Assembly: GCA_963727415.1 (NCBI GenBank)
Contig: CAVSGF010000002.1
Coordinates: forward strand, 1,426,001-1,490,000
Length of the DNA: 64,000 bases
Reading direction: 5' to 3'
Source: DASQPR01 sp963727415
GTDB lineage: Bacteria; Actinomycetota; Actinomycetes; Mycobacteriales; Micromonosporaceae
The notes under the pieces were generated by a model. It searched no databases and had not been told where the DNA came from. It worked only from the letters and a program-made list of their open reading frames with translations. Positions 63,418 to 64,000 of the stretch are shown here, in pieces; the first letter of the stretch is position 1, and each line of letters opens with the position of its first letter. Position numbers and translations under genes: made by a program.

Positions 63418-64000
63418 TCAGATGAAGTCGGCCCGGTGCTGGCCGCACCAGGTTTCGAAGTCGACCGGTCGCCGTCCGGACAGGGTCTGGAACGTGTCGG
63501 TTCGGTGGTCGCCGTCACCCGCGGCAACGGTGCTCCACATCGCCTGGAGGCTCGCCACCAGCCACGGCGCGGCGCCTAGCGCCTCCATCCGGCCCAGCGC
63601 CGGCTGGATCTCGGCATTGACGCACTCGATCGGCCGCTCCAGCACCCGCGACAGCGTCTCGACCTGACCGCGGGCGCTGATCAGCTGATCTCCGGTCAGC
63701 TCGTACGTTCGCCCGACGTGGCCGGGTTGGAGGAATGACAGGGCCGCGATCTCCGCTATGTCCCGTTCGGACACGGGCGCGATCATGCCGTCCGCGGCCG
63801 GTGTAACCACCCGTCCGTCTGCCTTGATCATGGTCGCCCAGCGCAGCGTATTGGCCATGAAGTAACCGGGCCGGAGAAACGTCCACTCCATTCCGGACGC
63901 GCGGATCCACTCCTCTCGCTCGCGGTGCATCCGTCCGATCGGTACGTCCGATGCCGCCCCGATGGTCGAGAGCTTGACGATGTGTCCGACCCCGGCCCGG
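63418..64000 (-). CDS. NmrA-like NAD(P)-binding protein, N-terminus off the right edge
   Basis: About 194 C-terminal residues are visible; the frame runs off the window through GHIVKLSTIGAASD and the ATG at 63930 is internal. MHREREEWIRASGMEWTFLRPGYFMANTLRW and GHVGRTYELTGDQLISARGQVETLSRVL are typical of the NmrA/HSCARG SDR group (QOR2-like), in which the missing N-terminus carries the GxxGxxG motif. The enzymatic activity is uncertain. Confidence 0.88.
   Translation of the reverse strand, partial: RAGVGHIVKLSTIGAASDVPIGRMHREREEWIRASGMEWTFLRPGYFMANTLRWATMIKADGRVVTPAADGMIAPVSERDIAEIAALSFLQPGHVGRTYELTGDQLISARGQVETLSRVLERPIECVNAEIQPALGRMEALGAAPWLVASLQAMWSTVAAGDGDHRTDTFQTLSGRRPVDFETWCGQHRADFI

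Noticed and set aside
1..64000. tRNA, rRNA, insertion sequences, integrase or attachment sites
   Set aside because: None could be recognised by reading the window on either strand, so no mobile-element boundary for the cluster is claimed.

Overview
This window comes from a high-GC actinomycete. GC-rich third positions throughout, an MbtH-like protein, an F420-type (Ddn-like) nitroreductase, a GerW/YtfJ sporulation protein, an eukaryotic-type Ser/Thr kinase and a CysM of the mycobacterial kind all point to Actinobacteria. A spore-forming relative of the Micromonosporales is my best guess, but no rRNA or other firm marker is present.

Layout. 1-3.95 kb (minus strand): a deacetylase/glycosyltransferase fusion cut by the left edge, a membrane-anchored surface protein, and a 5'-truncated ADP-ribosylglycohydrolase remnant. 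4.43-33.5 kb (plus strand): the centrepiece, a run of ten tightly coupled genes forming a hybrid NRPS-PKS biosynthetic operon. 33.6-42.6 kb: a maltokinase cap-like protein; an SDR/SnoaL pair divergent from a TetR regulator; a glutamine-synthetase-like/amidohydrolase pair that together resemble fungal FluG; GerW; a quinol monooxygenase-type protein; a CBS-BON protein; a zinc alcohol dehydrogenase; and a SnoaL-like protein. 42.8-46.7 kb: a DHA2-type MFS exporter with a MarR regulator, xylose isomerase and a cupin. 46.8-53.2 kb: a response-regulator/thioredoxin-reductase-like fusion, a transmembrane Ser/Thr kinase, a convergent membrane protein with an Ig-like exterior, a three-helix-bundle protein and a DUF2252 protein. 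53.2-64 kb: haloalkane dehalogenase-like, sulfite-oxidase-like, membrane, Ddn-like, phosphotransferase, AlkZ-like, secreted phosphatase-superfamily, MgtC-like and membrane-anchored proteins, and an NmrA-type protein cut by the right edge.

The biosynthetic operon reads, in order: type II thioesterase fused to a phosphopantetheinyl transferase; a LanB-like (lantibiotic dehydratase N-terminal family) protein; NRPS-1 (A-T-C-A-T, interrupted by a one-base frameshift); a PKS (KS-AT-KR-DH-T, with DH unusually after KR); NRPS-2 (C-A-T plus the C-terminal half of an epimerization domain); two acyl-CoA dehydrogenases fused in one chain; MbtH; an MFS exporter; NRPS-3 (C, then shrunken A and C remnants, then A-T-C); and a CysM-like PLP enzyme. 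Adjacent genes overlap by 1-20 bp or are 3 bp apart, so they are probably co-transcribed and translationally coupled.

By collinearity the line would join two amino acids, extend with one malonyl unit that is reduced and dehydrated to give a 4-amino-2-enoyl (vinylogous) unit, add an Asp-like residue and one more amino acid, and release through a terminal condensation domain, since no in-line thioesterase exists. The LanB-like protein, fused dehydrogenases and CysM-like enzyme are the likely sources of unusual chemistry. I do not recognise the product. Domain calls come from motifs read by eye; substrate codes and the product scheme are inference.
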